The notes under the pieces are model-generated. The model did no database searches, was not told the DNA's origin, and saw nothing but the letters and a program-made list of their open reading frames with translations. From the NCBI GenBank assembly GCA_905234455.1, contig CAJOIH010000008.1, forward strand, positions 1 to 56,228: DNA of 56,228 nucleotides, read 5' to 3'. Below, one piece after another: positions 25,237 to 33,430 of the stretch (the stretch's first letter is position 1; every line of letters begins with the position of its first letter). Both the position numbers and the translations under genes were made by a program. Source of the stretch: an uncultured Bacteroidales bacterium (GTDB lineage: Bacteria; Bacteroidota; Bacteroidia; Bacteroidales; F082).

Positions 25237-26268
25237 ATGAGGAAACACCTAATCACCCTACTGATCGCACTGATGACGATAGGCGCCTCGGCCCAACAAG
25301 CCAATGGCACCTACTCGTTCCTGAGGGCCACCAACTCGGCACGTGTGGCCGCCTTGGGCGGATTGCCACTGCCTATTGCCGATCACGACATCCAGCTGTC
25401 GACCTTCAACCCCGCCGCCATCGACTCGGCCATGTCCAACAAGATGGGCTTGTCGTATGTCGACTATTACACCGACATCAACTTCGCCACGCTGCAGTAT
25501 GCCCGCACCTTCGAGAAGGTGGGCAGCTTCGCCGCCACGGTGCAGTACCACAACTACGGGCATTTCGACGAGACCTCGGAGAGCGGTGTGGTGACCGGTG
25601 AGTTCGGGTGTTCCGACTTCTCGGTGAACCTCGGATGGGGTAGGGCCCTCACACCCCATTGGAACATCGGCGCCGCCATGAAATACGCCGGCATCCAATA
25701 CGAGTCGTATTCCGCCGGTGCCCTCGCCTTCGACGTCGCTGGCATGTACCATACCGACAACGGTTGGACCTTCTCGCTCAACGCACGCAACATCGGTACC
25801 CAGCTTTTCAACAATATCAACTCGGAACGCGACCCGTTGCCCTTCTCGTTGGACTTTGGCGCCTCGCGCAAGCTGGAACACCTGCCGGTGACCGTGATGC
25901 TGTGGTACGACGACATCCAGCACTGGAACAAGTTCGTGATGACCCCCACCTATATCGAGAAACACACCAACCCCATCACCGGCGAATTCGAGCCCGAGAG
26001 CAAAGTGTCACAGTTTGCCCGCAACCTGTTCTGCCACGTGGTGGTGGGCGGCGAACTGACCCTAGGCAAGAACATCGTATTGCGCGGCGCTTTCGACTAC
26101 GGCCAACGCTATGCCATGGATGTGCCACAAAACAGGACCCTGGTGGGCTTCTCTGCCGGATTGGCCGTCAAGATCAAGATGTTCGAGATCAGCTACGCAC
26201 GCTCGCGCAACAGCATCGTCATGTCGCCGAACTACCTTACCATCACCATGGATCTCAATAAGTTCTAA
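25237..26268 (+). CDS. porQ: Type IX secretion system protein PorQ
   Basis: A 343-residue outer-membrane beta-barrel protein. A signal peptide (LITLLIALMTIGASA) precedes YSFLRATNSARVAALGGLPL, the family's N-terminal pattern, then alternating strands as in PorQ (FATLQYARTFEKVGSFAATV and on) to the end. PorQ belongs to the attachment-side machinery of T9SS. The ATG at 25237 is preferred to a TTG three codons upstream. Its stop codon directly abuts the recF ATG with no gap. The cargo-type genes at 22.0, 40.8 and 47.7 kb share the same secretion route. Confidence 0.88.
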   Translation: MRKHLITLLIALMTIGASAQQANGTYSFLRATNSARVAALGGLPLPIADHDIQLSTFNPAAIDSAMSNKMGLSYVDYYTDINFATLQYARTFEKVGSFAATVQYHNYGHFDETSESGVVTGEFGCSDFSVNLGWGRALTPHWNIGAAMKYAGIQYESYSAGALAFDVAGMYHTDNGWTFSLNARNIGTQLFNNINSERDPLPFSLDFGASRKLEHLPVTVMLWYDDIQHWNKFVMTPTYIEKHTNPITGEFEPESKVSQFARNLFCHVVVGGELTLGKNIVLRGAFDYGQRYAMDVPQNRTLVGFSAGLAVKIKMFEISYARSRNSIVMSPNYLTITMDLNKF

Positions 26269-27384
26269 ATGTACCTGAAGGAACTCCGACTGGCCAACTT
26301 CAAGAACTGCGAGAGCGCCCAACTGACGTTCTCGGAGAACGTGAACTGCTTTGTCGGTCTCAACGGGGCAGGGAAGACCAACATCCTCGATTCGATATAC
26401 TACCTCTCGTTTTGCAAGAGCTTCTTCGGGGCTACCGACAAGCTCAACATACGGCACGACCAGGACTTCTTCAGCATCCATGGCACCTACGGCTTCGACG
26501 ACAAGGAGAGCGAACTCGTCTCCTGCGTGCAGAAACGCGACGCCAAGAAGTCGTTCAAATTCAACAAGAAAGAATACGACCGCCTCTCGGACCATATCGG
26601 GAAGTTCCCCCTGGTGATGATCTCGCCCTACGACCGTGACCTGATCAACGAAGGCAGCGACCTCCGCCGCAAGTTCATCGACGGAGTCATCTCCCAGTTC
26701 GACCCGCTCTACCTCAGTGCCTTGCTCAAATACAACCGGGCCCTGCTGCAACGCAACATGCAACTCCGGCAGTTTGCCGAAACCAGGCACTTCGACCGGA
26801 CCCTGCTACAGCTTTGGGACGAGCAGCTCTGCACCTGCGCCGACGACATCCATGCCAAACGGAAACAGTTCCTTGAGGAGTTCCATCCCATCTTCCAACA
26901 CTATTACGAGGTGGTTTCTGGAGCTAAAGAAAAGGTTGAAGTAACCTATTCTTCAAAATTGGATACCAAGCCGTTAAGTCAGCTTCTTGAAGACAATCTC
27001 CAACAAGATGCCTATAGCTGTTACACCAATGTGGGCATCCACAAGGACGACTTGGAGTTTTTCCTCGACGGACATCCATTGAAGAAGTTCGGCTCGCAAG
27101 GCCAGCAAAAATCGTTTGTGGTTTCCATCCGCCTGGCCCAGTTCGAGTACAATTACCAAAAGATCGGTTACAAGCCCATTCTGCTTCTCGACGACATCTT
27201 CGACAAGCTCGACGACCAGCGGGTGATGAAGCTCGTCCGTCTGGTAGGCGACGACCATTTCGGGCAGGTGTTTATCACCGACACCCAGCAGCAGCGCATC
27301 GAGCGGCTGTTCGACGATACCAATATCAGCCACCGCATCTTCGAGGTGGAGGCGGGACATGTTAAAATGATCGACCATGAATGA
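26269..27384 (+). CDS. recF: DNA replication and repair protein RecF
   Basis: A 371-residue SMC-like ATPase that loads RecA at gaps with RecO/R. It has LKELRLANFKNCESAQL, Walker A GLNGAGKTN (residues 30-38), the signature-region FGSQGQQKSFVVSIRLAQF and Walker B KPILLLDDIFDKLDDQR, then VFITDTQQQRIERL. The start codon follows the porQ stop directly. The 3' end overlaps the DUF721 start by 8 nt. Confidence 0.95.
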   Translation: MYLKELRLANFKNCESAQLTFSENVNCFVGLNGAGKTNILDSIYYLSFCKSFFGATDKLNIRHDQDFFSIHGTYGFDDKESELVSCVQKRDAKKSFKFNKKEYDRLSDHIGKFPLVMISPYDRDLINEGSDLRRKFIDGVISQFDPLYLSALLKYNRALLQRNMQLRQFAETRHFDRTLLQLWDEQLCTCADDIHAKRKQFLEEFHPIFQHYYEVVSGAKEKVEVTYSSKLDTKPLSQLLEDNLQQDAYSCYTNVGIHKDDLEFFLDGHPLKKFGSQGQQKSFVVSIRLAQFEYNYQKIGYKPILLLDDIFDKLDDQRVMKLVRLVGDDHFGQVFITDTQQQRIERLFDDTNISHRIFEVEAGHVKMIDHE

Positions 27385-27667
27385 CCCAAACCAGAACACG
27401 GTAGGCGAGTTGATCAAGGCCTTCTACGACGAGCACCGCGGTCCCGGCTATCTCGACGAAGTCAGCATCATCAAGGGCTGGAGCGGCGTCGTGGGCCCCT
27501 TCATCGCACAGTATACACGCGACCTTTATATTAAAGAAGGTGTGCTCTTCGTGCGCCTGACCTCAGACAGCCTTCGGTCGGAACTGAGCTATTCCAAGTC
27601 GGTCCTGATCAAAAACCTCAATAACCTCGCCGGTCGCGATGTGCTTACCGACATCGTTTTCAAGTGA
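27377..27667 (+). CDS. DUF721 (DciA-like) protein
   Basis: A 96-residue protein of the DUF721 family, related to DciA, which helps load replicative helicase in many bacteria. It has LIKAFYDEHRGPGYLDEV, then IIKGWSGVVGPFIAQYT and the strand-rich KEGVLFVRLTSDSLRSELSY and LIKNLNNLAGRDVLTDIVF. It overlaps recF by 8 nt, and recF-DUF721 adjacency is widespread. A helicase-loading role is inferred from the family. Confidence 0.85.
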   Translation: MNDPNQNTVGELIKAFYDEHRGPGYLDEVSIIKGWSGVVGPFIAQYTRDLYIKEGVLFVRLTSDSLRSELSYSKSVLIKNLNNLAGRDVLTDIVFK

Positions 27668-27710
27668 GAATAAAAACAGCTTGTTTTTTTCTCCATAAAA
27701 TTTTTTTTCT

Positions 27711-27718
27711 TATTTTTG
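27711..27718 (+). promoter_or_regulatory. -7 box of efp
   Basis: TATTTTTG, 48 nt before the efp ATG, within a T-rich stretch. Confidence 0.55.
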
Positions 27719-27766
27719 CACTTTTGAATCTTTAAATTTTAAATATTTAAATCTAAAATATCAATT

Positions 27767-28330
27767 ATGCTTAGTCAAGATGTAAAAATCGGAAGCGCCA
27801 TCCGCATGGACGGAAAGATTTATTTCTGCATTGACTTCCAACACGTTAAGCCCGGCAAAGGCAACACTATCATGCGTATCAAGCTGAAGGATGTCCTCAG
27901 CGGCAACGTTCTTGAAAAGAGATTCGACATCGGCGTGAAGCTGGAAGAAGTCCGCGTGGAGCACCGTCCTTACCAGTACCTGTACAAAGAAGGTGAAGAC
28001 TTCATGTTCATGCATACCGAGACTTACGACCAGATCCCGATTGCCGGTGACAACATCACTGGTGTGAAATACATGAAGGAAAACGATATCGTTGACGTGG
28101 TTGTCGACGCCTCGACCGAGACCATCCTCTATGCTGAGATGCCTCCCAAGACCGTGCTGAAGGTGACCTATACCGAACCTGGCGAAAAGGGCAACACCGC
28201 CACCAACGCGCTGAAGGAAGCCACCGTCGAGACCGGCACCATGGTCCGCGTCCCCCTGTTCATCAACACCGACGACTTGATCCGTGTGGACACCCGCACC
28301 GGTGAATACTGCGAACGTGTGAAGGCCTGA
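27767..28330 (+). CDS. efp: Elongation factor P
   Basis: A 187-residue EF-P that relieves ribosome stalling at polyproline. The N-terminal KOW domain (IGSAIRMDGKIYFCIDFQHV) bears the modified-loop KPGKGN, with Lys31 as the likely modified residue. The two OB domains follow (DIGVKLEEVRVEHRPYQYLY; TVLKVTYTEPGEKGNTATN). The end RVDTRTGEYCERV is standard. Its stop overlaps the lpxD start by one nucleotide (TGATG). Confidence 0.96.
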   Translation: MLSQDVKIGSAIRMDGKIYFCIDFQHVKPGKGNTIMRIKLKDVLSGNVLEKRFDIGVKLEEVRVEHRPYQYLYKEGEDFMFMHTETYDQIPIAGDNITGVKYMKENDIVDVVVDASTETILYAEMPPKTVLKVTYTEPGEKGNTATNALKEATVETGTMVRVPLFINTDDLIRVDTRTGEYCERVKA

Positions 28331-29271
28331 TGAAGATCCCTCAGACCACATTGAAACAAATCGCCGAGCTTATCGGCGCCCAATACGTGGGTGACCCGAA
28401 GTTCCCGATCACCGGCTTCAACGAGATCCATAAAGTTGAGGCAGGCGACGTGACCTTTGTGGACCATCCCAAATACTATGGCAAGGCCTTGAACTCGGCG
28501 GCCACGGTAGTCTTGATCAACAAGCACGTGGAATGTCCCGAGGGCAAGGCCCTGCTCATTCATGACGACCCCTTCGACGCCTTCCTCCGCGCGATGCGCC
28601 ACTACCGTCCCAAGGAGACCTGCACCCAGCCCATCAGCCCAACGGCTGAGATCGGCGAGGGCACCGTCGTCATGCCCGGCTCATTTGTCGGGAACCATGC
28701 CAAGATTGGCAAAAACTGCGTCATCCATCCCAACGTCACCATATACGACTACTGCGTCATCGGCGACAACGTCATCATCCACTCCGGCAGTGTGATCGGC
28801 GCCGATGCCTATTATTTCCAACGCAGGGCCGACAGCTACAAGAAGTTCGAGTCGTTTGGCCGTGTGGTGATCGAGGACGACGTGGAGATCGGTGCTCTTT
28901 GCAGCATCGACAAGGGTGTCACCTCCGACACCACCATCCGTCGCGGCACCAAGATGGACAACCACTGCCAGGTGGGCCACGACAGCTACATCGGACGCAA
29001 CTGCCTCATCGGCAGCCATGCTGCCATCGCCGGCGTCACCCGCATCGAAGACGACGTCATTCTCTGGGGCCGTGTGTGCGTCAACAAGGACCTCGTCATC
29101 GGCGAAGGCGCCGTGGTGCTGGCCACCTCGGCAGTCGACAAGAACATCGAACCCGGCAAGGCCGTGTTCGGCGTGCCCGCCCAGGACGTCCGCAAGCAAT
29201 GGCGCGAACAGGCCGCCATGCGACAGCTACCGGAGTTCCTCCGCGAATATTACAAGAAACATCAAGATTGA
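28330..29271 (+). CDS. lpxD: LpxD-family UDP-3-O-acylglucosamine N-acyltransferase
   Basis: A 313-residue acyltransferase with a left-handed beta-helix. The N-terminal uridine-binding domain (about 1-95) has LIGAQYVGDPKFPITGFNEI. The hexapeptide repeats follow (AEIGEGTVVMPGSFVG, AKIGKNCVIHPNVTIYDY), with catalytic-type His217 in HCQVGHDSYIG and an end pattern IEPGKAVFGVPAQDVRKQWRE. It would transfer the second acyl chain in lipid A synthesis. Bacteroidota often have two LpxD-like genes, and this may be the second, less standard one. It is coupled to efp. Confidence 0.85.
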   Translation: MKIPQTTLKQIAELIGAQYVGDPKFPITGFNEIHKVEAGDVTFVDHPKYYGKALNSAATVVLINKHVECPEGKALLIHDDPFDAFLRAMRHYRPKETCTQPISPTAEIGEGTVVMPGSFVGNHAKIGKNCVIHPNVTIYDYCVIGDNVIIHSGSVIGADAYYFQRRADSYKKFESFGRVVIEDDVEIGALCSIDKGVTSDTTIRRGTKMDNHCQVGHDSYIGRNCLIGSHAAIAGVTRIEDDVILWGRVCVNKDLVIGEGAVVLATSAVDKNIEPGKAVFGVPAQDVRKQWREQAAMRQLPEFLREYYKKHQD

Positions 29272-29297
29272 TTCGGTTAGACGAACCCATACAAGGT

Positions 29298-30758
29298 TCA
29301 CTGATATTGGTATGCCCCTAAGTCGGGTGTACCCCTACGGTCTCTGCCCTCGAGGTCGAAGGGAACCTCTATGGCGATGGCAGGACTGCCGGCGCCGACA
29401 GCGGGGGAGAGGGCATCGCTTAGATGCAGGTCGTAGGTGCGGTAATCCACAAACAAAGGATCCTGGTTGAAGAGGCAGGCGTTGAAACCGGCATCGTCAT
29501 TGTCGAACTTCGTCGAGCGCATCAGGCAATGGTCGAAGAGATAGGTGGTGTCGACCTCCACGCCACTCAAGGCCGTGCCGAGCTCATTTTCCTGTGAGCC
29601 GTAAACGATGCTGTTCTTCATCTCCCAATGGAAGGGGAACTCGTAACGCTCTCCGTCCTGGTCGGTATAATTGGAAAGGAACACCGACGAGGTGGTGCGG
29701 GGTGACTGCCACCAATAGTTGCCCACGGTGCAGTGCCGCAGGAGGTAGTCGCCGCCATTGACGATGGCAAAGGCATACTGTCCGCAGTTGTCGATGACCG
29801 TGTTGTTGGCCTCAATGGCGTATAGCATGGAATAGACCCCCATGCCGGTATGGTTCTCGATGATGCTGTTGCTGATGCGCAGCGGCGCGTACGTCACATG
29901 AGCGTCGTCGAAACCGTAGAGGACGGTCGACTCGGCCTGGATGCCGATGTAGCCGTTGCGGATGATGGCATGGTCGATGATATGGTCGGCCCCGGCACGG
30001 GCTTCCATGAGCCAGATGCGATCCCATTGTCCCGGCTGGTTCTTGAAGAAAGGCTCCAGACGGTCGCCTTGGATTGTCACCGGATTCTCGGCGGTGCCTT
30101 CGATGATGAGCTGTCCATCGATCCACGACCAGATGCCACCGCCGTCGTGCACGTAGATCTGCGTCCCTTCATGGATATGCAAGGTGCCATAGGAGTTGAT
30201 CAAGGCATAGCCGTAGATCACGTAAGGCAGCTCGTTGGTCCAATGCACCGTCTCCAGGCTGTCGGCGATGATCTTGAACTTCGGGAACCCCGTCAGCTCA
30301 CGGTCAGCCACGATGTAACGCGCGTTCTGTCCCCAAGCCACCAGCCGCACCGTCTGGGTGTTGCCGTTGGTGATGAACATCAGGCTGTCCTCCACGATAA
30401 ACGGCGTGTTCAGGTCGGAAGGGTCGATGGTGACGTTCAGGAAGGCGTAGAGGCTATCGTTGGCAGGAATGAGCTTGTCGTTGAACACCGTGCCCACCTC
30501 CCCGTCGAAGTTGAGCTTGAAACGCGACTGTTCGCCGCCCATCAAGCGGATCTCGCTGATGCTCAAATCCTCTTGGTAGTTGTTGTACACCTTCAGCTGA
30601 TGCGTGGAGGAGCCCAAGGTGGTGAACACCGTGTCGAACAACACCGTGTCGGTCGAGAACACGAGCTGATGGGATGGGTCGGTGCTGATGGCATTCTCCT
30701 TGCGGCAAGCCGAAAACACCAACATCGAGGCGATGATCAGAAGGAAAAACTTTTTCAT
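29298..30758 (-). CDS. Lipoprotein with parallel beta-helix (choice-of-anchor Q type)
   Basis: A 486-residue lipoprotein: signal FFLLIIASMLVFSAC with Cys18. The middle (about 170-440) has right-handed beta-helix-like turns with repeats such as HIIDHAIIRNGYIGIQ, LRISNSIIENHTGMGVY and NTVIDNCGQYAFAIVNG. The end SPAVGAGSPAIAIEVPFDLE, followed by GRDRRGTPDLGAYQ, is the choice-of-anchor Q pattern often seen in surface proteins. The N-terminal part (TDTVLFDTVFTTLGSSTHQL) resembles an Ig-like segment. It may bind or hold extracellular polymers; no enzyme residues are seen. Confidence 0.83.
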   Translation of the reverse strand: MKKFFLLIIASMLVFSACRKENAISTDPSHQLVFSTDTVLFDTVFTTLGSSTHQLKVYNNYQEDLSISEIRLMGGEQSRFKLNFDGEVGTVFNDKLIPANDSLYAFLNVTIDPSDLNTPFIVEDSLMFITNGNTQTVRLVAWGQNARYIVADRELTGFPKFKIIADSLETVHWTNELPYVIYGYALINSYGTLHIHEGTQIYVHDGGGIWSWIDGQLIIEGTAENPVTIQGDRLEPFFKNQPGQWDRIWLMEARAGADHIIDHAIIRNGYIGIQAESTVLYGFDDAHVTYAPLRISNSIIENHTGMGVYSMLYAIEANNTVIDNCGQYAFAIVNGGDYLLRHCTVGNYWWQSPRTTSSVFLSNYTDQDGERYEFPFHWEMKNSIVYGSQENELGTALSGVEVDTTYLFDHCLMRSTKFDNDDAGFNACLFNQDPLFVDYRTYDLHLSDALSPAVGAGSPAIAIEVPFDLEGRDRRGTPDLGAYQYQ

Positions 30759-30774
30759 CCGATGAAATTTGGCA

Positions 30775-30782
30775 CAAAAATA
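30775..30782 (-). promoter_or_regulatory. -7 box of the beta-helix lipoprotein gene
   Basis: TATTTTTG on the minus strand, 16 nt before the ATG at 30758. Confidence 0.5.
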
Positions 30783-30814
30783 GCTATTTAATCTTTATTT
30801 GGCCTAATATTAAC

Positions 30815-30822
30815 TATCTTTG
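30815..30822 (+). promoter_or_regulatory. -7 box of the small outer membrane protein gene
   Basis: TATCTTTG, 13 nt before the ATG at 30836; divergent to the lipoprotein promoter. Confidence 0.55.
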
Positions 30823-30835
30823 CAGCAAATTTCGT

Positions 30836-31390
30836 ATGAAGATGAAGAGAATTATTTCCATAGTGTTTGCCTTGTTGCTGACCGTCACCCTGTCGTCGCA
30901 AGTCCAGGCCCAAGATTTCGGAGGTCCTGAGTCGATGCGACATAAAGTCGTGGTTGGCGGTGATTTTAACCTGGGTTTCAACGGCAATAGCTTCTATGTA
31001 GGCGTCTCGCCTCAAGCTGGTTTCCGCCTTACCCGCAGCCTGGAACTGGGCCTGCGTGTGGGCTACGACCTGTATTACCACTATCGCGACTATTACTATG
31101 GCAACTACTTCTGCCATTACTTCAGCGCAGCGGCCTATGCCAACTTCGAGGTCTTCAGGGGGATCTACCTCCAAGTAGAAGACGAGGAGTTGTGCCAGCT
31201 CGTCAGCGGACATACCATAGGTACCAACGCTCCCACTTGGTATAATTCCGTGTTTGCCGGTATCGGCTACCGCCAATACTGGGGCAACAGCTATACCTAT
31301 TATTCCGTGCTCTACAACCTCTCTTGGGACTACTACAGTCCCTACGCCAGCCCATTCGTTGTCAGGGTGGGCTATTGCTATGGCTTTTAA
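30836..31390 (+). CDS. Predicted outer-membrane beta-barrel protein
   Basis: A 184-residue exported protein I cannot name. A signal peptide (IISIVFALLLTVTLSSQVQA) precedes KVVVGGDFNLGFNGNSFYV, VGVSPQAGFRLTRSLELGLR and several Tyr-rich alternating strands, ending with VVRVGYCYGF. The terminal aromatic residue and the strand pattern suggest an 8-strand barrel. It has two internal Cys (LCQL; GYCYGF). smpB follows after 3 nt, so they may be cotranscribed. Confidence 0.75.
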   Translation: MKMKRIISIVFALLLTVTLSSQVQAQDFGGPESMRHKVVVGGDFNLGFNGNSFYVGVSPQAGFRLTRSLELGLRVGYDLYYHYRDYYYGNYFCHYFSAAAYANFEVFRGIYLQVEDEELCQLVSGHTIGTNAPTWYNSVFAGIGYRQYWGNSYTYYSVLYNLSWDYYSPYASPFVVRVGYCYGF

Positions 31391-31393
31391 CCC

Positions 31394-31858
31394 ATGGAAA
31401 AGAAAAATACCAACAATATTACCATCAAGAACAAGCGTGCCGAACATGAGTATTTCCTCATGGACCGGATCACGGCAGGCATTGTGCTGACCGGTACCGA
31501 GATCAAGTCGATCCGCAACGGCAAAGCCAGCCTGGCCGATTCGTACTGCACCTTTAAGGGCGACGAGCTCTTTGTGGTGGGGATGCACATCGCCGAGTAT
31601 GAGCGGGGCAGCTTCAATAACCATGACCCCAAGCGCGACCGTAAGCTGCTGCTCACCGCACGTGAGTTGCGCAAGCTGAAGAACAAGGTGCAGGAGAAGG
31701 GCTTCACCATCATCCCCGTAGTGCTCTTCATCAACGAGAAGGGCCTGGCCAAGGTCGACATCGCCCTGGCTCGAGGCAAGCACTATTACGACAAGCGCGA
31801 GTCGCTCAAGACCAAGGACTCGAAACGCGACGTCGAAAAACAATTGAAAGGTTTTTGA
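31394..31858 (+). CDS. smpB: SsrA-binding protein SmpB
   Basis: A 154-residue tmRNA-binding protein for trans-translation. It has [60 protein letters not shown] and the basic tail [20 protein letters not shown]. The tmRNA gene itself is not in the window. It begins 3 nt after the outer membrane protein gene. Confidence 0.97.
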   Translation: MEKKNTNNITIKNKRAEHEYFLMDRITAGIVLTGTEIKSIRNGKASLADSYCTFKGDELFVVGMHIAEYERGSFNNHDPKRDRKLLLTARELRKLKNKVQEKGFTIIPVVLFINEKGLAKVDIALARGKHYYDKRESLKTKDSKRDVEKQLKGF

Positions 31859-31887
31859 TCATCATAAATAGTTTTTTTTTAACTTTG
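31854..31887 (+). promoter_or_regulatory. Promoter of the small Cys-lipoprotein pair
   Basis: TTTG at 31854-31857 (inside the smpB 3' end), a 22-nt spacer and TAACTTTG at 31880-31887; the first ATG is at 31897, only 9 nt downstream. Confidence 0.55.
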
Positions 31888-31896
31888 CGGCAAATC

Positions 31897-32184
31897 ATGA
31901 AAAAAAGTATCGTCATCATCGCAATCACCTTATTGGTATTGGCCTTCTCCTCTTGCAAGAAGGTCAAATACTGCCAGTGTTTCGCCTACGTCGACAACGA
32001 AGACATCATGTTGGGCGATGACTATTACATGATGGAGCACGGCACCTGCAACGACAAGGCCAAGGAGATTGTGGGCTGGGGTCAGGTGACCTGCAAGGAA
32101 GTGAATGTCGATGACGACGAGAGCTGGTTCGAACATATCTGGAACCAACTCACCAATTCCAATTCAAATCAGAACAAACCATAA
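31897..32184 (+). CDS. Small lipoprotein with conserved cysteine pattern (first copy)
   Basis: A 95-residue lipoprotein not recognised. The signal ends VLAFSSC (Cys20). The mature part has KKVKYCQCFAYV, a Gly-Thr-Cys (MEHGTCNDK) and VTCKEVNV, so C-x-C, G-x-C and a single later Cys, with an aromatic GWGQ in between. The downstream gene encodes a protein with the same order of features, so these are tandem paralogues. ATG at 31897 is chosen because it starts the signal peptide directly; the C-terminal tail is Asn/Ser-rich. Function unknown. Confidence 0.75.
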   Translation: MKKSIVIIAITLLVLAFSSCKKVKYCQCFAYVDNEDIMLGDDYYMMEHGTCNDKAKEIVGWGQVTCKEVNVDDDESWFEHIWNQLTNSNSNQNKP

Positions 32185-32196
32185 AAAGGTAATATC

Positions 32197-32445
32197 ATGA
32201 AAAAAGTATTATTAGCTATGGGCGTTGTGGCCATGATGGTCCTCGCCGCTTCATGCTCAAAGGAAAAGGATTGTCATTGCTACTATGACTACACGATTCC
32301 CATCATTGGAACTGCAGCTACCCAAGATTTGGGCGTGGTACATATCACAGAGGGAAGTTGTAGCGACCTTGAAAAACAAAACAATGGTTGGAATATTAAC
32401 CTCGGTGACCTTGGAACTGGTACTATCCGTTGCCAAAGGCAGTAA
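32197..32445 (+). CDS. Small lipoprotein with conserved cysteine pattern (second copy)
   Basis: An 82-residue lipoprotein similar in layout to the upstream gene: signal ending VLAASC (Cys20), then KDCHCYYDYT, the TEGSCSDLEKQNNGW segment and TIRCQRQ. The shared pattern is C-x-C, G-[ST]-C, a Trp, then C. It starts 12 nt after the first copy, so both are probably on one transcript. Base use is more A/T-rich than the surrounding genes. A terminator follows immediately. Function unknown. Confidence 0.72.
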   Translation: MKKVLLAMGVVAMMVLAASCSKEKDCHCYYDYTIPIIGTAATQDLGVVHITEGSCSDLEKQNNGWNINLGDLGTGTIRCQRQ

Positions 32446-32466
32446 TTAACTTTTTAAACACACTTT

Positions 32467-32506
32467 GAGGACGACTAAATTCCTTTAGCCGTCCTCCTTG
32501 TTTTTT
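32467..32506 (+). terminator. Terminator running into the MauE-like start codon
   Basis: GAGGACGACTAAA pairs with TTTAGCCGTCCTC (one mismatch) and is followed by CTTGTTTTTT. The T run ends exactly at the ATG of the next gene at 32507. Confidence 0.8.
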
Positions 32507-33430
32507 ATGAGACATAAGCTGTTACACATTCTGAAGATCCTTCTGGGACTGACGTTCATCGTCTCGGCGGTATTGAAGATCGTCGACATGGACCGGTTCG
32601 AGCTCTATGTGTACAGCTATCATTTCTTCAGCCTCAACTTCTCGTTTCTGGTGGCCCGAGCTGCCATCATCGTGGAGTTGGTGCTGGGCATCGGGCTGGT
32701 CAGCAACTGCCTACACAAGCTGATGTGGTGGGGGAGTGTGCTGATGCTTTTGGGCTACACCGCACTGCTGGTGTATGCTTTGGCCTTGGGGCGTACCGAC
32801 AACTGCCATTGTTTTGGCGACGTCTTGCAGTTCAACCCCTGGCAGTCCATCATCAAAAACGCCGTGCTGCTGGTCCTGTTCGCTTTGATTTATAAGGTGA
32901 AGGGCTGGCGTCTCAAAGCCGACGTGTTGGCGTTGGTGGCCGTGACCTTGGCCTGCGGCGCCTTGGTCTTCCTGGTGTCGCCACCCGACAACTACACCCC
33001 ATCGTACGATCCCACCCACGACCTCAACCACGAGTTGTTCACCGAGGCCCTGCAACAACCCCCGTTGGATACGCTTGGTCTCGAAGAAGGCCGCAAGGTG
33101 GTGGCCATTTTATCCTCAGGATGCGAATACTGCATGATGACTGCACAGAAGCTTAGCTTGATGCAGCGTTTCTATGGCTTCCCTGAGGATCAAATCCTAT
33201 ACGTCTTCATGGGCACCGAAGAGGGCGTACAGACCTTTTATCAAGAATCCGAATCAACAAAATATCCCTATATTATCTATGAGGATGTCATCCACCTCCT
33301 GCAAATCAACAATGGCATGTTTCCCATCGTGGTCCTGCTCGACGACGGCGAGATCGTCGGCGAATATGGCTTCCGCAACATGAAAGAGCAGGAGATGAAG
33401 GCATTTTTTGAAAACACAAATGAACCATGA
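32507..33430 (+). CDS. MauE/DoxX-like membrane protein with thioredoxin-like C-terminal domain
   Basis: A 307-residue protein. About four membrane segments form the MauE/DoxX part (ILLGLTFIVSAVLKIVDMDR, IIVELVLGIGLV, LLGYTALLVYALAL), which includes the loop Cys pair TDNCHCFGDVLQ typical of this family in Bacteroidota. A fifth segment (VLALVAVTLACGALVFLV) leads to a periplasmic domain with ILSSGCEYCMMT, a C-x-x-C like thioredoxin, and FPIVVLLDDGEIVGEYG resembling the cis-Pro region. It probably carries electrons across the membrane to periplasmic thiols. The ATG follows a terminator directly, and its end overlaps the DUF1846 start (ATGA). Confidence 0.83.
   Translation: MRHKLLHILKILLGLTFIVSAVLKIVDMDRFELYVYSYHFFSLNFSFLVARAAIIVELVLGIGLVSNCLHKLMWWGSVLMLLGYTALLVYALALGRTDNCHCFGDVLQFNPWQSIIKNAVLLVLFALIYKVKGWRLKADVLALVAVTLACGALVFLVSPPDNYTPSYDPTHDLNHELFTEALQQPPLDTLGLEEGRKVVAILSSGCEYCMMTAQKLSLMQRFYGFPEDQILYVFMGTEEGVQTFYQESESTKYPYIIYEDVIHLLQINNGMFPIVVLLDDGEIVGEYGFRNMKEQEMKAFFENTNEP

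Noticed and set aside
27673..27690. Possible terminator after the DUF721 gene
   Set aside because: Only a weak A/T stem (AAAACA/TGTTTT); the T-rich stretch is more likely part of the efp promoter region.
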